Assembly (NCBI GenBank): GCA_027919835.1
Contig: JANVFP010000009.1
Location: 620,001-684,000, forward strand
DNA length: 64,000 bases
Direction: 5' to 3'
From: Lentinula raphanica
Lineage: Eukaryota > Basidiomycota > Agaricomycetes > Agaricales > Omphalotaceae
The notes under the pieces were generated by a model. The model saw nothing but the letters and a program-made list of their open reading frames with translations. It was not told the DNA's origin and searched no databases. The position numbers and the translations under genes were made by a program. Each line of letters opens with the position of its first letter. Position 1 is the stretch's first letter. Shown here piece after piece: positions 22,916 to 32,810 of this stretch.

Positions 22916-24853
22916 TGTATACATACCATGGACATATCAAGTTTAGTGCTTTTCCATGTTCGGTTGATGCAATATTGACTCTTGAGGGTAGAGTTAGAGC
23001 AAAGCGAAATGGCAGTTTGCTGCAATTTGCCAGCGCAAGAGATGTCTATGATGAATCAGAATACTGCTTATCGATCCGAGCTTTGCGCTTGCTTGGTACA
23101 CAATGAATTTCGCTCTATGTAGAAGGTAACTCGTGCCATGAACATCGTCGTCTTAAGTCCATGAACTCCTCCCAACTATACGAAAGATCAAATTCGTCAA
23201 TCCCATGTGTATGTTCTCAGATTCCGAAGAGAAATGCGAACCTTTGAAGACCTAAAGTTATTCTGCGAACCGTCTCTGGAGTCAACCTGGAGCAGCTCCG
23301 ATGCGCAATCATCATCTCTCAGCTCAACCTTTCTCTGGCCAGCTGTGACTCTCCGGAAACTATCCAAAAATCTCAGCCCAACCAGCCCTTCTCCTTTAGT
23401 TGCGCATGTCCGTGACCAAGAACACCAGAACAAAGCTATTCTCATTCGCACGTCGACTGAAGAAGAGCATGCTTTCTGATAACGACCCGTAGAGCACATA
23501 AGTACCTGTAAGTTACTAATAAGTAGACACGCTAGTGGGTTATGAGGAGCGATGGCTTACTCCAACGACCATTGGAATTTGGTGAATCGGAACGATTTTC
23601 ATGAGCGATATGATCAGTAAGTCCGTCACTCATTCCTATGAGATTCAACGTTAGCTCCGGTAGATACGTTTCGACGTTACAAAACATACAGTTGCCTTAG
23701 GATGACTGTTTCGGGTACTTTGTCAAGCAATTCCGACACAGATTCTCTTTCATTCCCAGCACTTTGTTCTTTAGCTAGTTCGTTTGCGAGTAGCTCACTC
23801 AGCATGAGCCTCACACTGGATTGGTAGTCAGCGTGCCGAGCAAGACAACAATACGCGGTAGATCCGAAGGCTTTGAGTTCGACTGATTCTTCCTCCAGAA
23901 CCGACTTGCAACTGAGGTTGACATGAAAAGGCACAAACGAAGAAGTAAAACCGGAATTTTGTCGCCGTGGACCGTGATCAACATCTTCCTGAACCCAACC
24001 TACAAGGAATTGCATGCAATCGTCGTGAAAATCCAACCGTCTCCTCCTTCGTCGTCTAGACTGGCTATAGAGCGTTTGGAGATATCGATAGAGGGTCGAC
24101 CTTGGGGCTTAGCAGCTTCGTGCGCAATGACTTCGTGAAGATGATAAGCTCCTTGTACGAGTTTTGACTCCGAATGCGTGTTAGTGTGATTGGGCATCGC
24201 GATAGGACTGAACGAGGTGAAGAGGTGTTCTGACTAACAGACAGGTCAGACATTCTGGACGGACAATGACGAACAAATGCTCACCTGCAAAAACTATATA
24301 CGAGTGGAGGCACAGACGGCCTGGACCTGTGAGTTAGAAGCAATCTTGTTGAACTCGGACACCGAGGATGATCGCATCGTGTCAATAGTGGCTGGCTGCT
24401 ACCAACTAGATTTATATCGATTCAGTTCATTCTGCTCGAGAACGGTGATATGTCACCCGCACCTTTGCTCTGCGTTTCGTTTTCGTCGAATATGATGGAA
24501 TACGCGAAGACGACCTTTGTGCGGCACGGAACGAGTAAAGCAGCAACAAAGCGATCCTTAAGCAATGTCACTGCCAACAAACTACTTGAAGCAAGCAGGA
24601 TGTTAGTATACTGAAGATATGGACTTTGAAGAGACATAGCTACACACCTGATCAAAGAATGTCACCCTCACGAACGTCTCGGATATACTCGGTTACCCAT
24701 GAGCAGGTTGAGCAGCTTCAGCGGTGGATCTATGAGTGGTGGGAAGGAGCACGATGAGTACCCGATGGGTGCTCAGACGAGGGTGCGTAGTGCTGTGGCA
24801 TTGGAACTTTGCTGAATGATAATCTGCATGTGGCTGTCCACAAAAGACCATAT
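22916..24853. other. Stretch with possible unrecognised gene remnants
   Basis: Minus-strand frames at about 23677-24036 and 24000-24197 have protein-like composition (LMLSELLANELAKE; HLHEVIAHEAAKPQGRPSID) but overlap in different frames without a credible splice join, and no domain is recognisable. They may be remnants of a decayed gene. No esterase N-terminus matching the adjacent pseudogene can be found here. Confidence 0.3.
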
Positions 24854-25073
24854 TATACACTGCGGAGGGGCTCATATATGCCCTGGGAAAAACTTGAGGT
24901 GAAAATTTAAGCAAAATAATTTTTTTTGCACCTGTTTTATTCATTGAAAATAAAGATTCATCTTCTGTGAGAAATGTATTTAACAGAACAGACCAAAAGA
25001 AAAGATTTCAATGCGAGATTCGACAGCTTTGACCAATGAGAAAACCTTTTCAATTTTGTCAAATTTTTGTGCA

Positions 25074-25187
25074 TAATTTGTTTATTTTTTCCTCCGAGAA
25101 AGGAAATGGGCGATCAGAGCCAGTTGGGGGATCTGAGCGCCCGCTGATCGCCCATTTCTTTTCTCGGGGGACAAAATAAACAAATTG
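25074..25187. repeat. Large imperfect hairpin, centre of the foldback element
   Basis: Arms of about 43 bp, AATTTGTTTATTTTTTCCTC... and its imperfect reverse complement ending ...GACAAAATAAACAAATT, flank a loop of about 26 nt. The inner arm sequence GAAATGGGCGATCAG is exactly complementary to CTGATCGCCCATTTC. Confidence 0.85.
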
Positions 25188-25349
25188 GTGTAAGGTTCAT
25201 CGATACGATCATGTGAGAAGAACCTGGGTTTTCGGAGAAGTGAAGGTGGCTGTGTAATTTGAGCCACCTTTACTTCTCGCCGTCATCATCGCTTCGAATT
25301 ACGAGCAGCGTAGCTCGTGCATTTGAACGTCGCTAATTACAATTTTTCA
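25188..25349 (+). repeat. Split direct repeat A1
   Basis: Starts GTGTAAGGTTCATCGATACG and ends CGCTAATTACAATTTTTCA. It contains a hairpin-forming GGTGGCTGTGTAATTTGAGC-CACC stretch and lies just upstream of the first coding region, so it probably includes promoter functions. Confidence 0.9.
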
Positions 25350-25429
25350 TTTTCGCTGTCTTCACATCGCACTCACTCTCAATCTTCAGTTTCTTGCATA
25401 TCGCTGTTATACTTCCTTGTTGGCACATC

Positions 25430-27690
25430 ATGCCTCGAGGTTCCCGCAGTCAGTCTACCCCACCATCCAGTTCGTCTTCCTCCTCGCCCTTTGTCAAAGG
25501 GAAGACCTCCACCTTGGAATCACTTCGCAGCGCCTCTGCGAATTCTACGCCGATTCTACCGTCCACCTCTGAGAATCAACGTTTGGAGCGCGTCGACAAA
25601 GAAGGTTCAGTTGGGGATGACAGCCATCCACCCTCCTCATCCTCTCCGTCTGGTACAACTTCCCACTCGTCTACCGCGTCGGGTGGATCCCCTCATGAAG
25701 ACCCCTCCGGTGTTACCTTTGCAGACCAGAACCCTCCTTTTCCTGCCAAATCCTCGGGACCTCCCCACAAGTCGTCCAGCAAGGATTCGACCTCAACCAC
25801 CTCCACTGACGGCTTGCCCAACCCACTCTATGCTGTGCTGCGTGCCAGTGTGCACACTGACGAACCGTCTGTTCGTTCTCCAGGTATGTTTCACGCTGCT
25901 GGGCCGTCTGCCTTCCTGCTGTGGGCCGTCTGCCTGAAATTCCTGCTTGCTCACTCTTGTTCCCGTCTGGAACAGGTGACCAGCTACATCGCCCCTGCCC
26001 TCCTGTGACCGTGGCTTCCAGCTCGCCTGCTGGTGGTGGCGACACAGGTACGTGCTTGCATATACGCAGTGCCGGTTTTCTGGCTTATTGAGTCCGTCTG
26101 ACTCCAGCTGTCCAACGTCCTCCGGAGCCGCCTGCTCAAGGTCCTTCTCCTCCTCGCCAATGGGATTCAGCACAGGGATCTTCGGGTCGTGGTCGATCTT
26201 CTCACCGTCGTCACCAGAGAGATCGCCACGGGCGGGGTCGTTCTGACTCCCGCTCCCCTGGGGATGCTCCTCCCTCGAACCGACGCCGGATGCACTCTCG
26301 CTCAGTGTCATCTCGGCGTAGTTCCCGGGTTCGCCAACGTTCTCGCTCCCGTTCTCGTCATGCTGCTCATTCGCGGTACTCTGATGAACGTTCTCCACGG
26401 GGATCCCGTTCTGACCTTCCCCGGGATGCAGACACTCAGCCTCACACTGACCACTATGGGAATCCCACATCCGCGCCGTACCACACCGCTGATCGCTCTC
26501 GTTCACCTAGACCCATGGATGTTCCCTCGCAGCAGCAACCAGCCGAATCACGCCGCTCTCGTCGTTCCCCCTCCCGCTCCCACCGTTACTACCGTTCCCG
26601 CTCTCGCAGTCACCATGCTTCCGCAGACCATCGCAGATATCGCTCTCGTTCCCGTCAATGCTCCCGGTCTGCCTTGCCTCGTCGGCGTCGTCGCCGGTCC
26701 CGTTCACGAAGCAGGGGGCGTTCGAGACGTCGTGAACGCTCCTACTCACGGTCTAGGCGAAGGTCCAGCTCTCGTCGCTCACGGTCACTTCATCGTGGTG
26801 TTGTGTTACCTGACCCCAAATATCAACGTTCCAGCATTCCCATTGCTGCAACCGTTGATGTGCTGCCAGAGGTTGCCGCTGCCTTGCGAAATGGTTGGAG
26901 TGGTCACATTGCTATGGGCTGGTTCAACCCTGCGTTGGCCTTGCGGGCAAAGTGGCGTTCGGATGGGTCAGAGCATCGGACAGTAAGGAACCTGTGTTCC
27001 TTTGATTTGGGCAGGATCTCCTCTGAGGATTTCACTGAGATTGCCAAGGCCATGCCTCTTGCAGTGGAGGCCTATCTCATACCAGCTAAGGAACGTGCTC
27101 CAGGTTCAGGACAGGCCCTGCGGATGGCGGACTCTATCCGGCAGACTTTTGAGATGGTCATCTCACAGAGAAACTTCCGTGATCAGTTCCCGACATGGAG
27201 GGAGTACACACAGGACGTGTTGTATGAGTGGTACCTTCACCCCAGGCAGTGTGGGTCTCCTTTCGTGCTGGACCCCAGCCGCTATCGCATCCTCTGGGAA
27301 CGGTCCTTCCGTGCCCCTGCTCTGGTCGCCTCCACTTCCACTGCTTCTTCTGTGTCTGTGCAGAACCCTGTCTCTGCTGTCTCGCAGAACACGCGGCCTC
27401 GCTCTTCGCGTCCTCGGACACAGGGTTACCACTCGTCGGCCCCCTCTGGGGTGGACGACGGTTGCTTTCTCTGCTCTGAATCCTCCCACACCACACGGGG
27501 GCATGTTCTCAAGCCTTCTGACCTGCTCAAGCGATCTCCCGACAACCGGAACTGGGTTGACAAGGAGGGAAACATCATTTGCAACGCCTTCAATCGCAGG
27601 GTCGGCTGTCTGCGCATTCATTGCAAGTACCGACACTTTTGCGGATGCTGTGGATCCAGCTCCCATGGGTCCCAGCACCACCATTCGTGA
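25430..27690 (+). CDS. Gag-like ORF1 of the Ngaro element, with RS domain and Cys/His cluster
   Basis: Exons 25430-25883, 25976-26047 and 26108-27690 close in phase to 702 residues; without the two introns the frame is interrupted. The N-terminal part (residues 1-200) is Ser/Pro-rich and disordered. Then comes an Arg-Ser domain (RQRSRSRSRHAAHSR, RSRSRGRSRRRERSYSRSRR) like those of SR splicing factors. A globular part with FEMVISQRNFRDQFPTWREY follows, and a C-terminal Cys/His cluster (CFLCSESSHTTRGH; CLRIHCKYRHFCGCC) that resembles a nucleic-acid-binding zinc knuckle. It probably packages element RNA. The start codon was chosen as the first ATG (MPRGSRSQS) after A1. Its last 26 bases overlap the start of ORF2 in another frame. 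Confidence 0.75.
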
Positions 27691-29411
27691 GCACCCTGCG
27701 TTCACCACGCGTCTCATCCCGGATGCGTGGGAGAGACTGCTGGAGGAGACACACGCTCCTGCAGAGTTTCGGGGGATTCCGAAAGGCCTCCGCGAGGGTT
27801 TCCTCATTGGTGCTGAGGGTTATGATGTCCCGTGTACCTATTCTCCTCCTAATCACTTCAAGTCTGCGCGGGACGCCGAGGTGATTCGGAAAAAATTTGC
27901 TGAAGAGATTGCCTTAGGGCGTATCTCGCCAGGGATGGACCCCATTGATGCTGAGCGTCTGTTGGGTCCTTACCGTACTGCACCTATGGCCGTGGTTCAG
28001 CAACGTGTTGACAAGTTTCGCATTATCATTGATCACTCCTTCCCAAAATCTTCTCTCTGCTTACCTCGTCCTCCTCGTGCGCTACCTGGTGCACCTCCGG
28101 TGTCCATTGATCCTGCCAAGATCTCCATAAACTCCCTTATTGATGCTGATGACTTCCCCTGTGACTGGGGCACATTCTATGAGTGCTACCTCCTTGTTGC
28201 TTCTGCCCCTCCGGGTACACAAGTCGCAATGTTTGACGTCGACGCTGCCTTTCGCAATATCCCTTTGCATCCATCTGTGCGCCGCCTGGTGGCCCTCTCC
28301 TTTGAAGGGAAGGTCCACCTTGACTATATGCTGAATTTTGGTGTGCGGTCTGCACCCGGCATCTGGGGCCATGTGGCTGATGCCATGGCCTGGATCCTCA
28401 AACACAAGGGTGTGCAGGCTCTCCTCAAGTGGGTTGACGACTTTGCATTCTTCCGCTTTCCCATTGGTCAGCGTGACGATGGTTCTTACATCTACTCTTA
28501 CGATGCGGAACTTGTTTGGTCATTGGCTCACACGCTTGGCTGGCCTTGGGCAATTGCAAAGTTCTTTCCCTTTGCCTTCCTTTTCCTCTATCTGGGCTTC
28601 CTGTGGAAACTCACCGAGAAGACGGTTGAGCTTCCTGCAGCAAAGAAGGAGAAATATCTGGCAAAACTCGATGACTGGGTCTCGTCCTCCTCCCAGGATC
28701 TTGCTCATGCGGAAAGTCTCATTGGTACCCTCAACCACGTCTGTCTTGTTGCTCCGCAGGGCCGTTCCCGCATGTCCCAGTTGTATCGGTTTCGTGCATC
28801 GTTTAAATCACACCACTCCTCCTTTGTCCAGCACCGAATTGCGGCTGGTCTCCGGGAAGATCTTCTTTGGTGGCAGTCTCTCCTTCGCCAGGAGTTTGTC
28901 GGTCTTCACATTGCACCTCCGATGGACTTCTCCCCTGATGTTATCTATGTGGACGCGTCAACCACATGGGGTATCGGCCTTGTTCTCAATGGACGTTGGC
29001 TGGCTTGGGAGCTCAAAGAAGGCTGGCGTGATGACCCTGAACGGCATAGGCTGGGCTGAAATGGTTGCCGTTGAACTGGCCTTGCGTACTCTCCTAGCTT
29101 CGGGTCGCAAGGATTCGCGGTACCGGCTGTGGTCCGATAACAAGGGTGTCGTTGGTGCTCTAGACAAAGGTGTCTCTCGTGGTCCACAGCAGAATGAAAT
29201 TCTCAAGCACATTGTGGATCTTATGCACGCTCACAACCTTTGGGTGGATCCAGTGTGGATTCCTTCCAAGGACAACGTTGCTGATGCACCTTCTCGCGGT
29301 TTCTTTCTGACCAGGAAACACTTGCATGCGCACCCTCCCGCGATACCGTCTCATCTTCGCTCCTTTGTCTCCGCTTCTATTACTTATCATGATCCTCGTC
29401 TGGTGCATTAA
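27665..29411 (+). pseudogene. Reverse transcriptase-RNase H ORF2 of the Ngaro element, frameshifted
   Basis: The likely start is the ATG at 27665 (MGPSTTIREHPAF), overlapping the ORF1 end. The RT domain spans about 27960-28640 with FRIIIDHSFP, AMFDVDAAFRNIPLHP, FGVRSAPGIW and the catalytic WVDDF (a YxDD variant with Trp). RNase H follows with YVDASTTWGIGL, WAEMVAVELAL (catalytic Glu), LWSDNKGVVGAL (Asp) and NVADAPSRG. The frame is lost at about 29035-29050: the first frame stops at 29059, while the rest of RNase H continues in the next frame to 29411. No intron of usable length fits the break, so I call it a small indel that inactivates this copy's polymerase unless it is bypassed. In Ngaro elements this protein makes the cDNA in trans or cis. 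Confidence 0.85.
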
Positions 29412-29547
29412 CAATGTCTGTTTTCTTATTTCGCCGCATGTACTTATATCGCTGTTCTTGCCATCGCTGTTTTTGTTCACCCACTTGTTACATTTGTGTC
29501 CCTAGCCGCGTTCGCTCTTTCTGTGTTATCCTTTATTAGTATGTCTT

Positions 29548-30927
29548 ATGGCTTCCACTAATTCTTTCCTAGCTTCTCTGTATTCCTTGATACCCTGTGA
29601 CCCGCTGTTGATACCCCCGCTGTTCATATCCATGCAGAATTTTTGTTGTTCAACCGTGTACGACCGTGAACGAGTCCGCTTGTCATCTGTAAGTGTAGAT
29701 ACACCTCGACGGATTTCGTCAAACGATGCATCTGACCACGTGATCATGTTTTGTGTTTTCGGCGTTGCTTCCTCCTTTCATTTCTCTAATTCCTTCACTT
29801 CGTTTTGCTTCTCAACTTCTGGCCGCTCGCTGGACTTCTTGGCTTCCTCTGTCAAGTTTCTGTGTGTTTCATACATGGTTTCTTTACACTCTTCTGCTGT
29901 GTCACATCGTGTGCGTGTTGTGGAACTAGACGACAGGGCCCGACGACTTGCAGAGGATGCTGTTAGCCAAAAGACGCGCCAACGTCGCTTTAATGACGTT
30001 GTCAAGTTTTTAGATTGGGCACACCTACAACATCTATCTATTGCCGACATTCTACCAGCTTCAGAAAACACCTTGTGTAACTATGCGGTGTCTTTTGCGG
30101 GTACAGTCTCAGGTGGTACCGTTAAGTCCAAGATCTCCTCTCTAAAATCGTGGACCATCTTGGAAGGCCATCCTTGGTTGGGAGGTGCACGTTTGAAGAA
30201 GGTACTGGGTGGGGTCGATCGTGCTACGCCGTCTTCGTCTCTCCGGCCGAAACGCCAACCAGTACTTCCCAAACATCTACGCGTTCTTCACGACAACTTG
30301 TCTGCCAATTCAGGGTTGGATTTGTGTGTTGCAGCAGCAGCAAAGGTCATGATGTATGGACAGCTACGTTCTGGAGAGGTCTTACCAACAAACAGTGACG
30401 TTCTTCGATATGACTCTACCAAGATGCCGCTGGCAAGTCATCTCGGTCCTCTAAATTCATCAGGCTCTTGTTGTCTGTCTCTACCTTCGACTAAGACATC
30501 GCAAAACCGCGGAGATGAGGTGTTGATTCCCATACAGAATGGAAGATCTGATCCCATCCAGGCGTTGCAAGATCATCTGGCTATCAACAACGTTAGCGAT
30601 TCGGATCCCTTGTTCTCCTACCTCGATTCCAATTGTGTCCGGAGAGTGCTGACAGTCAAGGTGCTTCTACATCGGTGTAACGACATTTGGAAACTGCATG
30701 GTCTCCCTGTTATGTCAGGTCATTGCTTCAGAATTGGCGGAACAACTCATTACTTGCTGTCCGGGGTGAACCCTGATGTCGTTAAAGTTTTTGGGCGTTG
30801 GAAATCGTCTGCCTTCCTGACTTACTGGAGGCATCTTGAATCCTTGGGTTCACTCCATCTTCATCGCTATACCGCTCAAAATGCTTATTTTGACTCCGTT
30901 CAACGTCGTGTATATTCCACATCGTAA
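29548..30927 (+). CDS. Tyrosine recombinase (YR) of the Ngaro element
   Basis: Continuous open frame of 459 codons; the recombinase proper begins about residue 110 (VRVVELDDRARRLAEDAV). The first 100 residues are hydrophobic and cysteine-rich and are probably leader or intron sequence, so the true start is unclear. A helical SAM-like DNA-binding region (FNDVVKFLDWAHLQHL) is followed by the catalytic domain: first Arg in YGQLRSGEVLPT (about 30367), HxxR in GHCFRIGGTTHYLL (30721-30732), the following Trp in GRWKS, and the nucleophile Tyr in FLTYWRHLE (30823-30825). All core residues are present, so it looks active. It would integrate the circular cDNA by strand exchange. The frame ends just before repeat B1. 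Confidence 0.88.
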   Translation: MASTNSFLASLYSLIPCDPLLIPPLFISMQNFCCSTVYDRERVRLSSVSVDTPRRISSNDASDHVIMFCVFGVASSFHFSNSFTSFCFSTSGRSLDFLASSVKFLCVSYMVSLHSSAVSHRVRVVELDDRARRLAEDAVSQKTRQRRFNDVVKFLDWAHLQHLSIADILPASENTLCNYAVSFAGTVSGGTVKSKISSLKSWTILEGHPWLGGARLKKVLGGVDRATPSSSLRPKRQPVLPKHLRVLHDNLSANSGLDLCVAAAAKVMMYGQLRSGEVLPTNSDVLRYDSTKMPLASHLGPLNSSGSCCLSLPSTKTSQNRGDEVLIPIQNGRSDPIQALQDHLAINNVSDSDPLFSYLDSNCVRRVLTVKVLLHRCNDIWKLHGLPVMSGHCFRIGGTTHYLLSGVNPDVVKVFGRWKSSAFLTYWRHLESLGSLHLHRYTAQNAYFDSVQRRVYSTS

Positions 30928-31090
30928 TTTGCAGCACTATTGTTTGTGGTTCTTCTCCATTCATTTCTTCAGGATTTTACTAGGCAGTCATTCTTTTAAC
31001 ATGTGTGGGTTTACACGTAATCTTGGCTTGGTGCTTGGGCACCTGGGGGTTGTCGACTTCATTCCGACGCGCCTGCGCTTACTTCGTATA

Positions 31091-31218
31091 GGGTTATCGG
31101 CCCTCGTCTCTACACCCCCAGATGATTGTCTAGAGTTGTCGCGGACACTCTGGCATAATCTATTCTTACCCATCACCGGTCATAAGTTAATGAAGTGCAA
31201 ACCGTAGCTGATTCGAAA
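31091..31218 (+). repeat. Split direct repeat B1
   Basis: Runs from GGGTTATCGGCCCTCGTCTC to CGTAGCTGATTCGAAA, repeated exactly at 31430-31557, and ends directly at the first base of A2. Confidence 0.9.
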
Positions 31219-31380
31219 GTGTAAGGTTCATCGATACGATCATGTGAGAAGAACCTGGGTTTTTGGAGAAGTGAAGGTAGCTGTGTAATTTGAGCCACCT
31301 TTACTTCTCGCCGTCATCATCGCTTCGAATTACGAGCAGCGTAGCTCGTGCATTCGAACGTCGCTAATTACAATTTTTCA
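31219..31380 (+). repeat. Split direct repeat A2
   Basis: Copy of A1 of identical length. The B1/A2 junction reads GATTCGAAA-GTGTAAGG, which would match the junction of a circular DNA intermediate. Confidence 0.9.
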
Positions 31381-31429
31381 CCCACCAACCCTCCCTTAAG
31401 CAATTTATTTTCTTATGACTGTAGGATGG

Positions 31430-31557
31430 GGGTTATCGGCCCTCGTCTCTACACCCCCAGATGATTGTCTAGAGTTGTCGCGGACACTCTGGCATAATCT
31501 ATTCTTACCCATCACCGGTCATAAGTTAATGAAGTGCAAACCGTAGCTGATTCGAAA
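31430..31557 (+). repeat. Split direct repeat B2, right end of the retrotransposon
   Basis: Identical to B1 as read. It is followed directly by TGTGCAAAAAC, which belongs to the right arm of the host foldback element. Confidence 0.9.
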
Positions 31558-31777
31558 TGTGCAAAAACATTGCAAAATTGGTAAGCTTTCCTCATTAGTC
31601 AAAATTATCAAACCTTTTGTTCCATTTATTTCTTTTGCCCCATTCTGTTTAATATTTTTTCCTTGGGAGATATATGTTTACTTTCAATGAATAAAACAGG
31701 TGCAAAAAATATTATTTTGCTTAGATTTTCACCTCGAGTTTTTCCCAGGACATATATGAGCCCCTCCGCAGTGTTAT

Positions 31778-32187
31778 GGACAGCTGAAGTCTGCTTTTAG
31801 TGACAAGAAAGAGCCTTCGCATGTGAGGTTCGTCTAAGTGTAACAGTACTTGAAGAATCGTGGCTTACTTGTATCAACGCTCAGTTCGAAGTCCTTGAAC
31901 TGGACGACTTGATCCTGTTTTCAGCCATTACGGTCAAGGACGTGGTGGATAATGAAGAGTGCAATTGCAAGAAAGCGCCTAAGTAACAGTTAGTCACTTT
32001 AGGGCAGGTCAGGACGTGTGATTTTGAATTCCCGATGGTGATCGTTGAACGTTCTTCAATTTGAACTTTCTTGCAGCACCGCTGGTGTGCTTCAGCCTTC
32101 CAACTGTGGGTTCTGCCTGGCTTCAAAACAATTGTTCCGATTTCTTTGGCATATTCAATGACGCGCATCCTTCCAAGAGAGACTTTC
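31778..32187. other. Flank between the transposon and the minisatellite
   Basis: No gene is supported; a 95-codon minus-strand frame lacks any recognisable domain. Confidence 0.45.
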
Positions 32188-32810
32188 TCAGAATCTCTAC
32201 ATTGGCACTCCGTTCAATACAGGCGACACCTCTTGCGCGCGTACGATGAATCTGGTGATCAAGGACAACGGTAAATCGATTCGGAAACAGTGAACGCTGG
32301 ACTATTACGCTACATAGGCTGCACTGGGGCAGGCGACGCCCTCAGAATCTCTACATTGGCACTCCATTCAATACAGGTGACACCTCTTACGCGCGCGTAC
32401 GATGAATCTGGTGATCAAGGACAACGGTAAATCGATTCGAAAACAGTGAACGCTGGACTATTACGCTACATAGGCTGCACTGGGGCAGGCGACGCCCTCA
32501 GAATCTCTACATTGGCACTCCGTTCAATACAGGCGACACCTCTTACGCGCGCGTACGATGAATCTGGTGATCAAGGACAACGGTAAATCGATTCGAAAAC
32601 AGTGAACGCTGGACTATTACGCTACATAGGCTGCACTGGGGCAGGCGACACCCTCAGAATCTCTACATTGGCACTCCGTTCAATACAGGCGACACCTCTT
32701 ACGCGCGCGTACGATGAATCTGGTGATCAAGGACAACGGTAAATCGATTCGGAAACAGTGAAGTCTGGACTCTGGACTATTACGCTACATAGGCTGCACT
32801 GGGGCAGGCG
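32188..32810. repeat. 155-bp minisatellite, four tandem copies
   Basis: Units begin TCAGAATCTCTACATTGGCA at 32188, 32342, 32498 and 32654 (periods 154, 156 and 156 bp) and end with GGCTGCACTGGGGCAGGCGA. Copies differ at only a few positions; the last has a small internal duplication (TCTGGACTCTGGAC). Each unit carries an alternating purine-pyrimidine core (GCGCGCGTACG). No frame stays open through the array. Confidence 0.92.

Larger units (their letters stand above)
25188..31557 (+). mobile_element. Ngaro-type (DIRS order) tyrosine-recombinase retrotransposon
   Basis: The 6370-bp element has the split direct-repeat layout A1 - coding - B1 - A2 - B2 that defines Ngaro elements. A1 (25188-25349) and A2 (31219-31380) are 162 bp each with about three differences. 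B1 (31091-31218) and B2 (31430-31557) are 128 bp each and appear identical. B1 abuts A2; 49 bp separate A2 from B2. Coding parts in order are a Gag-like protein, reverse transcriptase-RNase H, and a tyrosine recombinase in place of a DDE integrase. Integration of this order goes through recombination of a circular DNA and gives no target-site duplication, which fits the ends here. The near identity of the repeats indicates a recent insertion, although the RNase H reading frame is broken. Confidence 0.9.
24854..31777. mobile_element. Foldback/TIR element (~548 bp) split by a retrotransposon
   Basis: The left end (24857 on) starts ACACTGCGGAGGGGCTCATA and the right end (31774 backwards) reads the same on the other strand. 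Similarity of the two arms runs about 217 bp inwards. TAT stands directly outside both ends (24854-24856, 31775-31777), a target-site duplication. Removing the inserted 25188-31557 leaves 331 + 217 = 548 bp that would fold almost end to end, since the left part also contains an internal hairpin (25074-25187) that continues the palindrome. It has no coding capacity, so it is a non-autonomous foldback or MITE-like element. The transposase family is not clear from the TIR. Confidence 0.8.

Noticed and set aside
26189..29411. Several overlapping long frames around the Ngaro Gag and RT
   Set aside because: They are frame shadows of ORF1 and ORF2; only the frames with RS/zinc-knuckle, RT and RNase H motifs were kept.
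24857..31774. DIRS1-type element with inverted terminal repeats
   Set aside because: The inverted repeats belong to a separate foldback element with its own TAT duplication; the retroelement proper has split direct repeats.
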